NCBI GenBank assembly: GCA_037893225.1 | Contig: JAZGUH010000559.1 | Coordinates: 434,001-498,000, forward strand | DNA: 64,000 nucleotides | Origin: Hippasteria phrygiana | Lineage: Eukaryota; Echinodermata; Asteroidea; Valvatida; Goniasteridae | Direction of reading: 5' to 3' | Part shown: piece after piece, positions 46,373 through 58,639 of the stretch | How positions within the stretch are numbered: the stretch's first letter is position 1 | Layout: every line of letters begins with the position of its first letter | The notes under the pieces: model-generated | The model's database searches: none | What the model was told of the DNA's origin: nothing | The model's input: only the letters and a program-made list of their open reading frames with translations | Translations under genes and position numbers: made by a program

Positions 46373-46750
46373 TTAACAGCACCCCAGAAATCCTAATAAT
46401 CCCCCAATTTTTAATTTTTTTTTCACGAGATCACTTTTAGGGATGATTAAAACAGAAAGCTTGATCACCCACGCCCCTTTCACATTTCGGCATGGATTTA
46501 CTGCCACTGACACCCAAAAGAGCGAGGGGGAGTTAGCGACACGCCCCGACCGCGATGACAAGCAAGACAATAGACTAGACAAACAGACTTGAAGATGGAA
46601 GATTTGGGCCATCACAAGAGGCAAAATCATCCGTGAATAATAATTCAGCACGCGTGCATTAGGACTAGAAACCCTCCATATGCTACGGCAGCCAAAGACA
46701 GCCGTGGTCCAAAACAGCAGTCCCAGATAGAGACCAAAAGCGGAAGTCAT
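46373..46750 (-). CDS. Possible first coding exon of a small membrane protein (doubtful)
   Basis: A minus-strand ATG at 46750 opens MTSAFGLYLGLLFW, with hydrophobic stretches and a basic middle (CRSIWRVSSPNARVLNYYSR) ending around MILPLVMAQIFHLQ. It reads like a real transmembrane protein start, but I do not recognise the family and cannot find its next exon. Only about the first 55 residues look coding, possibly ending at a GT near 46585. It may be chance. Confidence 0.25.
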   Translation of the reverse strand: MTSAFGLYLGLLFWTTAVFGCRSIWRVSSPNARVLNYYSRMILPLVMAQIFHLQVCLSSLLSCLSSRSGRVANSPSLFWVSVAVNPCRNVKGAWVIKLSVLIIPKSDLVKKKLKIGGLLGFLGCC

Positions 46751-47149
46751 TTAGCGGGGGCTTTTGTTTGCTAATCTAAATTTATCCGGCTGTCCCCCTT
46801 TGATAAATGAATTTATGACGTAAATCGCGGCATATCATCGGAAATTTCGGGCGAAGTTAGTCACGCGATATTCAGACAGACACGTGGCCGGTTCCCACCT
46901 GTTGCGTTAAAGAAAGAGCAGTTTGTCGTCACGATTTCCGACTAACTGGAAAAGCCGAAGCTTGATTATTAATATTTTTTCGGCCCACGGACATCCGGTG
47001 TCGCATGAATATCCGTCTCCCTGAAAAGCCGACCTAGTGGTTCTACTGCGCATGCCTAGGTAAAGATAATTTGGACAGTGACCGGTCACGTGAGAGGGTT
47101 TAACCAATAATAGGGAAGAGAAACTAAAATTTCATGGGAGTCGGATATT

Positions 47150-48005
47150 CATAATGATAGTGCATACCCTTGTGTAATTGAGTGGGCTTTTCGGATAGAT
47201 TCTTGCCAAACAGTTTTTTTCTACTTAGTACATCATAAAATTATCAAAAATTGTTGTTGGCATTTTTTTGGCGGCCATCTTGAAATCTGATGTCAAAAAG
47301 CTATATTTTGCTCAATAATTTGCTTTTCTTTTCCATATTTCTTTGTGAATTTTGTGTGTGTGTGTGCTCTGACAACTCTTTAATATATTAAATCAACAAC
47401 TCATAACCCAAGATGGTTCCTGAATTCAAAATGGCTGCCATATCATTACCAAGATGGCTGCCAAATTCAAAATGGCGGCAAATGTTAGTAGTTTTAACAT
47501 CCAAAAATCAGATTTGTCTAAATATTTTATATTTCTTTACCTCATTACTTTGTTATGATCAATGATCTGTCAAATATGCACATTACATTGATTAAAATAT
47601 GCTTCAAGATGGCTACCAAGCTCAAAATGGCTGCCACGTGCTTTTTTATATATTTCAGCACTTGATCTTGATTTAATATAGGCTGGTCGTTCAATGTGAT
47701 ATATTTTCAAACTTTCTTGGGTTATGAGTTGTTGATTTAATATATTAAAGAGTTGTCAGAGCACACACAAAATTATTTTCACAAAAAAATATGGAAAAGA
47801 AAAGCAAATTATTGAGCAAAATAGAGCTTTTTGACATCAGATTTCAAGATGGCCGCCATTATACCAAGATAGCCGCCAAAAACATGCCAACAACAATTTT
47901 TGATAATTTTATGATGTACTAAGTAGAAAAAAACTTTTTGGCAAGAATCTATCCGAAAAACCCACTCAACTAGATATTGTGAGATAAGGGTATGCACTAT
48001 ATGAC
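47150..48005. mobile_element. 860-bp foldback element
   Basis: Ends ATAGTGCATACCCTT / GGGTATGCACTAT. Inverted arms of about 270 bp share CTTTTCGGATAGATTCTTGCC, CATCATAAAATTATCAAAAA and AACTCTTTAATATATTAAAT. The centre has repeated AAGATGGCTGCC words. The flanks read AATG on the left and ATGA on the right, so a short TSD (perhaps ATG) is possible but unproven. Confidence 0.8.
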
Positions 48006-48542
48006 ACCCGACCGGAATTTCGCGCGCCAAATGTTGCAGCATGATGGAAGTAGTGCGAAGGGACGGGGTTCGTGTGAGTCGTGATTCTGGAATGAGAAAG
48101 GCTCAGGAGAAAAAATAAGAAGTAGGCTGATTCAAGAAGAAGCAGCTTAAAGTTCAAAGTAGGGCAGGGCTCTGTAATCACATTAAAAATGAAAGATCAT
48201 GCGCTCTACTTTAAAGAGAAAAAGCAACACTATTAACACCTTGGATGTAATTTTCTATTATAAATGGACAAGGAGATTAGGACGACGTGATTTCGACAAT
48301 GGGCGTCTAAAATAACACCATACTCTATTCAAAATCACATCTGATGAAGCCCGTAAACTATTGTCCCACGTCGACATAGAGCACATTGTTACTTCCGGGT
48401 TAAACAGCTGAAACCTCATTGTGATTCTAGGCTCTGGATTGTTGGACCTTCGTTTAAAATCACATCCGCCTAGTCCTCCTTGCCATTTTGAGTAGAAAAT
48501 CACATCTAGAGGGTTTCACAGTGCAAATTCCCTTGTCAACAA

Positions 48543-48652
48543 GGGGTGGGGAGGGGTGGGGAGGGGTGGGGAGGGGTGGGGAGGGGTGGGGAGGGGTGGG
48601 GAGGGGTGGGGAGGGGTGGGGAGGGGTGGGGAGGGGTGGGGAGGGGTGGGGA
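48543..48652 (+). repeat. 10-bp G-rich minisatellite
   Basis: About eleven perfect copies of GAGGGGTGGG. The plus strand could form G-quadruplexes. Gly/Trp- and Pro-rich open frames here are artefacts. Confidence 0.95.
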
Positions 48653-50007
48653 GCTGCAAATGCGTCAGAATACACTTGTGTCATGGCTTTGCATGGGTAG
48701 GGTGCATATACAATTGGTCACCCCAAGCATCAAAAATAAGAAAAGAAACACGGAAACTCATTTCAAATATAACGAACTTAATTTTATTGGAGATAAATAT
48801 ACACGAGGAATTTTCTCTAAAAGCTATATTTTTCCCCAACGAGAAATATTTAACGTTCAACGTTCGTCTTTAAAGCTGTGACATGGCTAGTGTGTTCTAT
48901 TCGTGTTTCTCTGATCCGAAGTTAATTCTCTAAAACAATTTACACAACACAATTTTAGTCAAAATCAGTTTACGAACATAAAACTATAGCACCATTGCAG
49001 TCATTGGCAGTAAATTTCACCACATTCAGCAGAATACATTTACTGTAAAAATAATTTAAGTTCCAATGGTCGACTATCATCATAACTAGCTACACGTGTT
49101 TCTACAACGTACCACTAATGCCACGTACAATAAGTTCATGGGGCTTTCGCACCGTTTGCATAGATACAAATAAACCTATAAAGGGTATACAATTATTTAA
49201 AAATAACCACTGTTTATATTAAGAAAATACCAAAGAGGGTGCAAACATGGTTATTATTATTACTCCAGCAGCATCCGATTTTTGATATCATTAAGTATAC
49301 ATTTTAGATTGCAGACTCAATTTGACGTCCAATTTCTTTAAAAGGGCATAATCATTCGAAGTGGGCAGTGTTTCATGTCACCAGTCAAAAAGCAAAAAAA
49401 TGCTTAACTTATATTGGAAATACAAAAGATGAAAATATGCAGCGGTAACTTTTACAAAAGGAGTTTCTTTTCAAAGTTTCGTTTAAACTGTGGCTAATAA
49501 AACTTGATACAGTTTTTGTGGAAACGCGATTAAAATGTCACTGTACTTTCAGTCATTAGTTGGCATTGAGCTGAAGGACTGTACATCACATATTTCGGGC
49601 TGGTATGTGCAATACTAGTGCTTTAAATTCTTTACACAGTGAGAATTATTGGTAAGCACGATGAGAATTCTTGGCGAACACTCAAACCGTCAAAGAAATT
49701 AAAGAACGTGTGGTACTGACAATATTGCAAGACCTCACCGCGACAAAACACAACGCTGATCAATATACATGTTGCCACAGCAACAGAACACATGTCCATT
49801 CAAAAACAGAATTCACATGTTTCCACCTGTTAAGATGTTTTCGAGTATGTCAATATTTTAAGAGTATGGACATTAAAATGACGCTATAAGAACAATTATT
49901 TGGCGACAAGTAATTAAGAATAATGTTGAAAATGAAAGACTTGTAAAATTGGGACACCAGAAAAAATACTAGTAAAAATATGGACAGTCAAAGCAGATTA
50001 AAAACCA
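48653..50007. other. Intergenic or papilin-like gene 3' region, no gene seen
   Basis: AT-rich. A minus-strand AATAAA (TTTATT at 48783-48788) could be a poly(A) signal but is 3 kb past the papilin-like stop codon, so no assignment is made. Confidence 0.3.
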
Positions 50008-50905
50008 CATGAATGAAACATGAATGAAACATGAATGAAACATGAATGAAACATGAATGAAACATGAATGAAACATGAATGAAACATGAATGAAACATGA
50101 ATGAAACATGAATGAAACATGAATGAAACATGAATGAAACATGAATGAAACATGAATGAAACATGAATGAAACATGAATGAAACATGAATGAAACATGAA
50201 TGAAACATGAATGAAACATGAATGAAACATGAATGAAACATGAATGAAACATGAATGAAACATGAATGGAACATGAATGGAACATGAATGGAACATGAAT
50301 GGAACATGAATGGAACATGAATGGAACATGAATGGAACATGAATGGAACATGAATGGAACATGAATGAAACATGAATGAAACATGAATGAAACATGAATA
50401 AAACATGAATAAAACATGAATGAAACATGAATAAAACATGAATAAAACATGAATAAAACATGAATGGAACATGAATGGAACATGAATGGAACTTGAATGG
50501 AACTTGAATGGAACTTGAATGGAACATGAATGGAACATGAATGGAACATGAATGGAACATGAATGGAACATGAATGGAACTTGAATGGTACTTGAATGGA
50601 ACTTGAATGGAACTTGAATGGAACTTGAATGGAACTTGAATGGAACAAGTTGAATGGAACAAGTTGAATGGAACAAGTTGAATGGAACAAGTTGAATGGA
50701 ACAAGTTGAATGGAACAAGTTGAATGGAACAAGTTGAATGGAACAAGTTGAATGGAACAAGTTGAATGGAACAAGTTGAATGGAACAAGTTGAATGGAAC
50801 AAGTTGAATGAAACTTGAATGAAACTTGATTGAAACTTGAATGAAACAAGAATGAAACACGCGTTTCAAAAACGAATGAAACACGAATGAAACATAAAAA
50901 ACATG
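50008..50905. repeat. 11-bp / 14-bp minisatellite (CATGAATGAAA family)
   Basis: Starts with about 25 copies of CATGAATGAAA, drifts to CATGAATGGAA and ACTTGAATGGA, then switches to the 14-bp unit AACAAGTTGAATGG (about 50640-50805) and decays. Because the 11-bp unit has no stop codon on the minus strand, all three minus frames stay open for about 280 codons; none is a gene. Confidence 0.95.
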
Positions 50906-51776
50906 AATGGAATCTCGCTTAGAAAGACAACGAGACAAGGGAAGCAGAAAGACTTGCATTATTTGCGCACAGGAAAAAATACTCAGTTTGGAAACTGATT
51001 ATAAAATTGCAGACCACTTGTAGCTTGACCCTGTTGAACAGTCTGGAGAAAGAACTGGGGAAACTACAGCTGAGCAGGATAAGAACTATTCCATTGCATG
51101 GTGTCAAAGTATTATCCACAATAATACATGCGCATGAATGATTAACATTGCCGAAGGAATTTTTATGAAGGAATTTTGATCAAGGAGTGTTTACTAGTTT
51201 GTGTTTATGGCCTTTACAAATTAGGGTTTTCCAAATAACTTTGGGGGAGGGGGGAGGGGGAGCTTAGAGTTAGGTTTGGAACATACAAATTGCATCTGTC
51301 ATAAGTAATCTTATTAAAATTAAGCAGCACCAATGAAAAACTGAGGTATAATTCCCTTTCAAATGTTACATTTCAGATACTGTCTTTGCTATTTCCTTCA
51401 CAGGCGAGTTCGTAAAAGTTGTACTTGTAGTATTTAAGTCAAGTTCAGCCAAATGAACAGCAGAGTCAATACAATAAGGTCACGTCATATGGCTTACCGA
51501 ACAGCACATTTCTCCCAACAGGTTCTGCAAAAAATATCACTCAGCTTTGCCTCTTCGTAAAAAATATATCAATATAAAAAATTCTACAAAATGGTTGTGA
51601 CAACACAAGTGTGAAAGAATAACCTCGATTAAAAACTTTTGAACGAAACTTAGCTACGCCCAAGGATAAGAAAATTTCACAAGTGTGAACTTGTCCTTAG
51701 ACTTCCAACTCTAACACTGACCAAAGGCACCATGGTGAAGATGGTAGCTAACATTCTATCTAGTCTGGACACTGAT

Positions 51777-51934
51777 TTATCGCCGTCGCCGACGTCGACC
51801 GCTGAACTGGCTGTCTTTGCAAGTGGCACAGCAGTAGGTGTCATACGGCTTCTTGTGACAGAAATTGGCTCGCAGAACCACACGACAGTTGGCGTACACG
51901 TTGTTATCTTGACAGTTGGGATCGACATCCGTAC
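51777..51934 (-). CDS. Papilin-like gene, last coding exon (PLAC domain)
   Basis: The acceptor TTTCATGCAG|GT (51935) is in phase 1. The exon encodes a PLAC (protease and lacunin) domain with DPNCQDN, NCRVVLRANFC and YCCATCKDS, the six-cysteine C-terminal module of papilin, ADAMTS-like and related matrix proteins. The protein ends in six arginines before TAA at 51777, an unusual basic tail. It is the C-terminus of a secreted extracellular-matrix protein running off the right edge of the window. The 3' UTR lies to the left. Its vertebrate counterpart is PPN, but I leave the symbol blank because orthology cannot be judged. Confidence 0.85.
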
Positions 51935-53039
51935 CTGCATGAAAGCGCAAGTGAAACAACAGGTGCTTAATAAAATATGTCTTTCTAAAGTATTTATATC
52001 ATACCTTGATAGTAAAATAGTCTGTGCCTGATCACAGATGATTTGTAACTAAAAATGAAAAATCAAAAGCACAACAAACAGCGATTAACATAAAAACAAC
52101 AAAAACAAACACAAACAAATCCCAAACGAAAGCCTAAAAACAAAAAAACAAAATAAACCATCTTCCAGACAAGAACCACCCTAAATACAAACCAAATCAA
52201 AAACCTAAATCCCAGCTCCCCACCCCCCCGAAAAAAACTCAGACACAAAAACAATGTAGGAAAGACAAACAAACAAAACCAACCCCATCAATAAACAATC
52301 AAGTATGAACTGAGAAGTCTCCAGGTGCCTTATGCAAATATTCAGGCTATACCGACATTTGAAGCAAGATGTGAGACGGCGGGAACCCCCCCCCCCCCCC
52401 ACCTCTTTTGTGTTGGTAATTTTGTTCCCAAAATCTCAGGAATTCCCAATATCTAGGGGGATTAGGTAACAATAGTCTGGAGTGTGTATAGGGTATAGGG
52501 ACAAGAGGGGGGTACCATATCTTGCTGGGTATTTATACCGACTTCAAAAATAGATTTTGTTCATGTTCAAATAGGATAGCAAAAGTAGGAGAAAGTTAAA
52601 TCGGACATGAAAAGATGGATGTAAAGGCGGATCTACAACTTAAAAGTAAAGTAAATTTTCATAAAAATAACAATGATCATTTCTCCAAAGTCTGTACTGC
52701 TGTCCCAATTCACTTTTTTCTTTGAGGGAAATTGCCCCATTACAAGGCTAAACGTCACTAAAGGGCTACAAGCACAGATATAGGGTTCGGGGCCACATTT
52801 TGGGTTGCCAACCCTACCACCCTTATGGTTTTCCTGGGCCCAGATCTAAATAGAGGATAATTCTTCAACATAAGGCAGAGAAAGTATCCCTATCTTGAGA
52901 TGTACAGTCCCAGGCAGGGTATTAACTTCCATCGTTGGTGAGACCAACTCACGTCCACTTTAATATCTTACTGTTGCATTCATCTTACTAAAATTCCAGA
53001 AATCTCTGTCTGGGTGTGTGTATGTGTGTACAGGTTCTG

Positions 53040-53325
53040 TATATATCTCCGAGGACAAGAGGACAAAGGAAATACAAAGAAACCTTTCAGTCCTCGCACG
53101 TCAAGTCTTTTGTTGAAATCGGTCCTCGCACGTAGAAGTACGTGCTTAGTCTATGGGGTTGGGTTATATTAAAGGAACAATAGGAAACACAAAGCATTTT
53201 CCTCGCACGTATTGGAAAAGTACGACTCTCTGTCCGTGATTCGAGTATCTCCAGAACCGGGCACTGTATGAAGTTGAAAATCAGCAGGTGTATTGCTCGG
53301 GACCCAAGAATATGCAGTGTCAAGA
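53040..53325. repeat. Dispersed repeat in papilin-like introns (copy A)
   Basis: CTATGGGGTTGGGTTATATT and AAAGGAACAATAGGAAACAC match, inverted, 59140-59340. GTCCTCGCACG recurs within it. Confidence 0.75.
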
Positions 53326-53907
53326 TTGAAGTTGTTTGGATGAGCGGTTCTTAAAAAAGCTGCAAAAAAACCAGCAATACCGGAGGCCTAGACCCGCAAA
53401 CGTGGCAGTATAGACCGCCACGCACTGCTGCACATTTTGAACTGCCACGCATGCAATGGGGCGTGATCTAATATGCAAATTAGACGCATGCGCATCAGTG
53501 TTACAAAACCAGCTCTTCCCAAGAAACTCACTTCCAAAGCCGTGATGCACGTGTGGCATGAAAACATACACCCGTGGCTTTTTTTTGTTTACCGAAAGCC
53601 AAGCAATTTGTCCGTTTCGAACAGAAAAACAAATGCAGCACAACACAGCAAGAGCTGTCGGATTATTTTAATTTGTCCTGTTCACCCAAAACCCAAAAAT
53701 CCCAAACTAGAGCTGCACAGCATGAAATAGTTCTTAGCACATTTTCCCACTAAGCGAACATCAGCCGAGAACCTTTCAAGAGCAGCACACACACTACATA
53801 GAGTTTTGGCTGGTAACCCATTTTTTGGCCGAGCGAAACTATTCCGTGCTAGGTAAAATGTTGTGCACAGCATATGCGTGAAATGAACAGCCTGATATGT
53901 TGCTTAC

Positions 53908-53997
53908 CAAGGACAGTGACGGTAGCACTAGCACTCTGACTAGTGACTCCGTTGGCAGCGGTGCACGTGTAGGTACCGGCATCCGTGCTTCTCAGAC
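53908..53997 (-). CDS. Papilin-like gene, Ig domain 3, second half
   Basis: Acceptor GGTGTCGCAG|GT, donor CTTG|GTAAGC. It encodes RSTDAGTYTCTAANGVTSQS, the F and G strands of an I-set Ig domain with the D.G.Y.C motif. It completes the domain begun at 55342-55521. Phase 1 at both ends. Confidence 0.9.
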
Positions 53998-54009
53998 CTG
54001 CGACACCAA

Positions 54010-54240
54010 ACAGCAAAGAGCAGCATTAGAAGCAATCTTTCCTATATCAACCCATTCTGGCCGGCTGTTATTTAATAATGGGGTGCTGGTATGCCAATGC
54101 GGGCTTGTGCAGCCAAGCGTAATGCACACAATGGGCAAACAATGGATTGAGTACGTGCAGGAATGTGACAAACGGCTAAGTGGTCTTTTACAAACCTTGC
54201 CACCATCCATATTTAACGGGTTAAAAGGCTACATATAGTA
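54010..54240. repeat. Dispersed repeat in papilin-like introns (family GTGCAGCCAAGCGTAA)
   Basis: CCGGCTGTTATT, GTGCAGCCAAGCGTAA and ATGGATTGAGTACG also occur, in whole or part, at 57840-58090, 58720-58870 (inverted), 56580-56640 and 59700-59770. At least five pieces of one family lie in this gene. Confidence 0.7.
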
Positions 54241-54634
54241 TAGATTCTACCTCACATGCCCCCTGAACCATTTCTGTGAAGGTAGGAACTCCAATGTACG
54301 AGGGGCAAAAAAGTCAAATCATTGAGTTGAAAAATCCTCAAGACAGCCGAGGTTTAGTACAATGGCCTGTGTGGGATGAAACAAGTGCAGACAAATCCTG
54401 TTGTGATGGACTAATATCAAATACTATTGATTGTTACTGTAAAGGGTAGTTTTTGTTTTTTACTTTCAAATGTTTTCAGTGAATTTATCACTGAAAACAT
54501 TTAAAAGTAAAAATGTCCACTCGTGCCTATTGCAGAAGAGCAATGGACATGCCCCGTCAGATTACTTGGTCTCTGTAATTCTGGGAGCCCATATGACTAA
54601 GTTATGGGTTTAATTTCCACACATTTTGATAAGG

Positions 54635-54985
54635 CCAAAAAGACCAACTTGTGTTGCCCCTAAATGGGAAAAATCGGGAGGGTCGGTTGATTTTTTATAT
54701 ATTTTTTTACCATCCATGAAAACAATCTGACGTGTCGTGTAACTCGGAAGTCGGGAGGAAAAAAGTAAGCTTCTTTTAAAGTGAGATAACAAAATGCACG
54801 ATTGTGCCGTCGTAGCTGTGTTTAAAGACAATGATTTCAATAAAACTTTTTCATTTTGTGCAGGAAAAGGTGAGATTTTGAAAATTCCTTTGAATATATA
54901 TATAAAAAAAAGTGACTCGACTTTTGTGACTTTTAGGGTCTGTCGCGGGGGGCAACACAACTGGTTTTTTTTTGCATAATCTAGT
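54635..54985. mobile_element. MITE family GTTGCCC, copy 1
   Basis: Inverted ends CAACTTGTGTTGCCCC / GGGGCAACACAACTGG. The body (CCATCCATGAAAACAAT, TTTCAATAAAAC, TGTGCAGGAAAAGGTGA) matches 63115-63500 in the same orientation. Confidence 0.75.
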
Positions 54986-55341
54986 GATCTCAAAAAGGCT
55001 ATGTTATATCATGCAAGAGCCTTGGTACAATAACTACCATCAGATACAGCACTGAAGAAAAAAAACATTGCACAATAAAGAACAATTTGTATTAAAGGAA
55101 TCTCTTGTAAAGAAGAAATTCTCTAACCGCAGTGTTTACCCATGAAAGCTGCATCAATATTCCTATTAATTTCTCTCAATCAAATTCACACGTACAGGAT
55201 AGTTCTGTCAATGTGCTTCTTCAGCCCAGGTCAATATTTTCTCAGCAAACAGCCCTTTGGGATGTTGGACGGTTGAATACACACGGTTCAACCAAGCAAC
55301 GATAACATTTCCTAACCATGACCACAGCCAGGCAACCTTAC

Positions 55342-55521
55342 CGTTGATGATGAGATCCCCCGTGGGTAGGAAGTCAAAGCGGTCCATCGGGGGCAGCCCC
55401 ACGTTGTTGACCGTCCATCGGGTGGTGGGTTTGGGGGAGCCCGTGCTGCCACAGGCCAGATGGACTCTGTCTCCGACATCGGCCGCGACGTCCTGAGGCA
55501 CATTGACAATCTGCACGTCGG
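55342..55521 (-). CDS. Papilin-like gene, Ig domain 3, first half
   Basis: Acceptor ATGCCATAG|CC, donor AACG|GTAAGG, phase 1. Encodes VQIVNVPQDVAADVGDRVHL, a Cys, then the tryptophan strand TTRWTVNN and GDLIINGK. Only the first Ig cysteine is here; the second is in the 90-bp exon 1.3 kb downstream, so this Ig domain is split by an intron while the other two are each one exon. Confidence 0.9.
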
Positions 55522-56700
55522 CTATGGCATGGAAATCGGGAAAATAAACCTTTTTACTTATTAACAGTATACTGTTGTGAAATCACAGTCTTTATATTGC
55601 TTATTGATTATGGATTATGGAATAATTGCTTATTGATTATTGGTAAATGATTCCCTGCATTACACACGCTTTGTAATGACAGGCGCATGCAGGCTACGAG
55701 CGCGGAACACCTGCATCGACGATGTACATTTTACATGTACCTGCTGTGCGTGATTAGAACACCATGTAAACTGCACGAAATGGTCTAACATGCTAGCGCA
55801 CCCTCTCTTGGTGGAGTATGCATAATTGTTTTGCCACGCTTCATTTGTACACGCTAAAAGCTACCGTTGTAGTAGAATTATATTGCAAGTGTTATGATGG
55901 GATGTTTAGTTCTGTATTCCATTTGTAAAATATGTATGGAATAAGTTAGTGAGTTGTTGTTCTGACTTCAGACAGGTCACGCCTGTGTCTGATCGCCAGG
56001 AATAAATGGTTTAGTTCATTTATAGTTACAACTTGAAGTCAATGCCTTACTTAATTCGCGCCTCCTGACCAAAGAAACCCACAACAATACAAATATGGTT
56101 ATTTTTTTTTTGGGGGGGGGGATGGACAATCAATATTAGCTCATTGAGGTATTGAAAGCTGGCAAACTAGATTCTAGGGTGAAGCTGCAGAAAGTAGTTT
56201 GACATCTTCTAACTTTGGGGAACTAATCGAATATGTACTGTTTACAAGCAATGCAGTAAAATTAACCTCTCCAGGTGATTCCAGGAGCGTTCTATCTTCC
56301 AGAGGTGCAGCCGACAGAAAAAGGGAACTGTTCTTTTTCCCTGCATATAATATCCCTGTGTATGTGATTAGGAGCAATAGCGATTGGCTAGCACATGATA
56401 GTAAGCTGACCACATGGAATTCAACTCCTACTCATGAATATTTATGAAGTGTATTGATGAAGTGTAGCAATTTGGAAAAATTAAGTTGTGTAACTCCTTG
56501 GAGGGCAGTATGGGGGCACATTCTCCCATCAGCTGAGGCCACCCCCTCCCCACCTCCCTCCATATTGAAATTGTGCAGTAAATAGGCGCATTCCTGTGCA
56601 TACTCAACATTCATGTTTCAACTATATTGTTCCTGAATGAGAGTGTACCGGCACCCCATCAACAGCCGGAGCCAAAGGGTTATACATTTTGATGGTTTAC

Positions 56701-56979
56701 CTTCGACTGTAAGAGTCAACGTCTTCTTCTGCACAGTGCCAAACATGTTGCGGCCGGTGCAGGCATAGTTACCGGCGTCGCTCAGGTCCACGTTCTCGAT
56801 GCGCAGCGTGTCGTCCTCCAGCTGGGTCATGCGGGGGTCGTTGCCAGGCAGGAAGGCCACGTCTTTCTCCCAGGTTACAACGGGCTTGGGGTTGCCGGTG
56901 GCCAGACATTGCAGCTCCACAACGTCGCCTTCCCTGGCTCTCAGTGAATGCTGGCTGGTCTCGGGGATTTGAACTGGCG
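56701..56979 (-). CDS. Papilin-like gene, Ig domain 2
   Basis: Acceptor GACCTACCAG|CG, donor CGAAG|GTAAAC, 279 bp, phase 1 at both ends. A single I-set Ig domain: VELQCLATGNPKPVVTW, then LRIENVDLSDAGNYACTG. Confidence 0.92.
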
Positions 56980-57288
56980 CTGGTAGGTCAAAAGATAAGC
57001 GACCGGCATACTGTTACATTTGAAAAGCCCTACTCTTTGACGTCCATAAGTTTGAAAACTGAATTCAATCTGAAAATATCTATGGCAGTGATTTCTTTTT
57101 TGAACACAGGTTAAAGTGTACCCAGTTCATTAATGTTGAGCTCTATTTTCTCAATTTCTCAAAACTAATAAGCCTCAAAGGTTTAAGCACAATAGAAATA
57201 AAACAAATAGTGGAGAAAAATTGTGAGCCCGGCAAAGACAAAGCCCGGGTGCACCACTTGCATTTTAATTTGATATATCTACACTTAC

Positions 57289-57573
57289 TGTAGACGGTGA
57301 CATCCACAGCAACCTTGGTAGCCTGTCCCACTCCGTTGGACGCCCTGCAGACATAGGACCCAGCATCCTCTTCAATTATGTCTTCAATGGTCAGCGTGCC
57401 GTCCTCGCTCACACTGATCCTGCCGTCCCCAGTCCCCTCCACGCCGGCATCGCCGCGATGCCAGGTGACGGTGGGCATGGGGTTGCCGTTGGCGTGGCAG
57501 GTAATCGTCAGGGTGCTGCCTGGGACCACAGCAGAGTCGGAGGGGGCCACCTCAATCATGGCTGGGGTGACGC
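57289..57573 (-). CDS. Papilin-like gene, Ig domain 1
   Basis: Acceptor TGTGTCTAG|GC, donor CTACA|GTAAGT, 285 bp, phase 1. I-set Ig domain: LTITCHANGNPMPTVTWHRG, then LTIEDIIEEDAGSYVCRAS. Longest of the three by an acidic EGTGDGR loop. Confidence 0.92.
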
Positions 57574-58486
57574 CTAGACACAAGTATGTACAAAGAGGAC
57601 TTGTTAAATTTCATTATAAAATGAAGAACTCGGGGCTGAGCGCTAGCTTTTCTTCATGGAGAGATTTGCAGCAGGGTATTAAACACACTTGGAACTTAGT
57701 TCCAATACAGGCTAACAACTAAGGCGATGGATTACTTGGCAAAACATTTACTTTCATAATATAAATACCCGAGGGCAGTTTCGCTATTCCTATTGGTTGA
57801 TAGCCTTTCAACATGGATGTGTTTAAACCTTTAAGCCCTTGTCTCCGGCTGTTATTGATGGTGTGCTGGTATTCCAAGAATTGGACTGTGCAGCCAAGCG
57901 TAAACACAAACAGGCACCAAACTGAATAGAGTGGTCCTATTCAATTGGAGCCCCCTTTCGTGTGAATGAAAGCTTTGTTTAAAAAAGCTCCATCTATTCA
58001 TTACACTCCCATCTAAGAACAATATAGTTGAAACATGAATGGATTGAGTACGAACAGGAATGCGCATATAGTTGACAACCGGCCAGGTGTTTTTTTTCAA
58101 TCTGCGGCTATGGCCGTCATCCGTATTCAAGAGGTTAATACCAGTTGAAAGTTGTTGATACCAGCCCCACGGTAAAACCGTGGCCCCCCCGACTCTGAAC
58201 AAGCAATTAGTTGAGCTAGTTCTAGTGTAGATTAGTTCACGTTGCCCAAAAAAGATAGAGGGCTCAGACAGCCACCTTCGGTCATGTCATTGTTACAGAT
58301 CTTTTATTTCTGAAGCCAAATTCCACGAAAATTACAGATCTAAAATTATTTTTTTTTAAAATTATTTAAGGCTAGCTTTAAATCTACAAAATGTTTGTCA
58401 GTTTTGACAAAATGGCTTATTGTCGGCTGTGAGGGGTTTGAAATTACAACATGAAGTGACAACATTTACAAGATTGGAGAGCTAAC

Positions 58487-58639
58487 CTGGACATCCAAAG
58501 TGGTCCTCCCTGCTGGCTTGAGTCACACCGTCGGGACAGCAGCCGAAGGTTGAGGTGGCACAGCCCTCGTCACCTTGTGGGTGGCTGGGGGCTGGCGTCA
58601 CCCCATCGGTGGTGCTGGTAGAGTTGCCTTGGTCAACAT
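58487..58639 (-). CDS. Papilin-like gene, papilin-type Cys cassette
   Basis: Acceptor CAGCCTCAG|AT, donor GTCCAG|GTTAGC, 153 bp, phase 1 (an upstream AG at 58656 would put a stop in frame, so this acceptor is preferred). A Ser/Thr/Pro-rich linker is followed by GCATSTFGCCPDGVTQAS and FGCP, the short CCPDG module found between Kunitz and Ig domains in papilins. This exon is the strongest argument for a papilin over other Kunitz/Ig proteins. Confidence 0.8.

Noticed and set aside
48460..48881. Gly/Trp-rich and Pro-rich frames
   Set aside because: Translation of the GAGGGGTGGG minisatellite.
49969..50959. Three overlapping minus-strand frames of 277-323 codons
   Set aside because: They are one 11-bp minisatellite read in three frames, encoding the same FHSCFIHV-type cycle; no gene.
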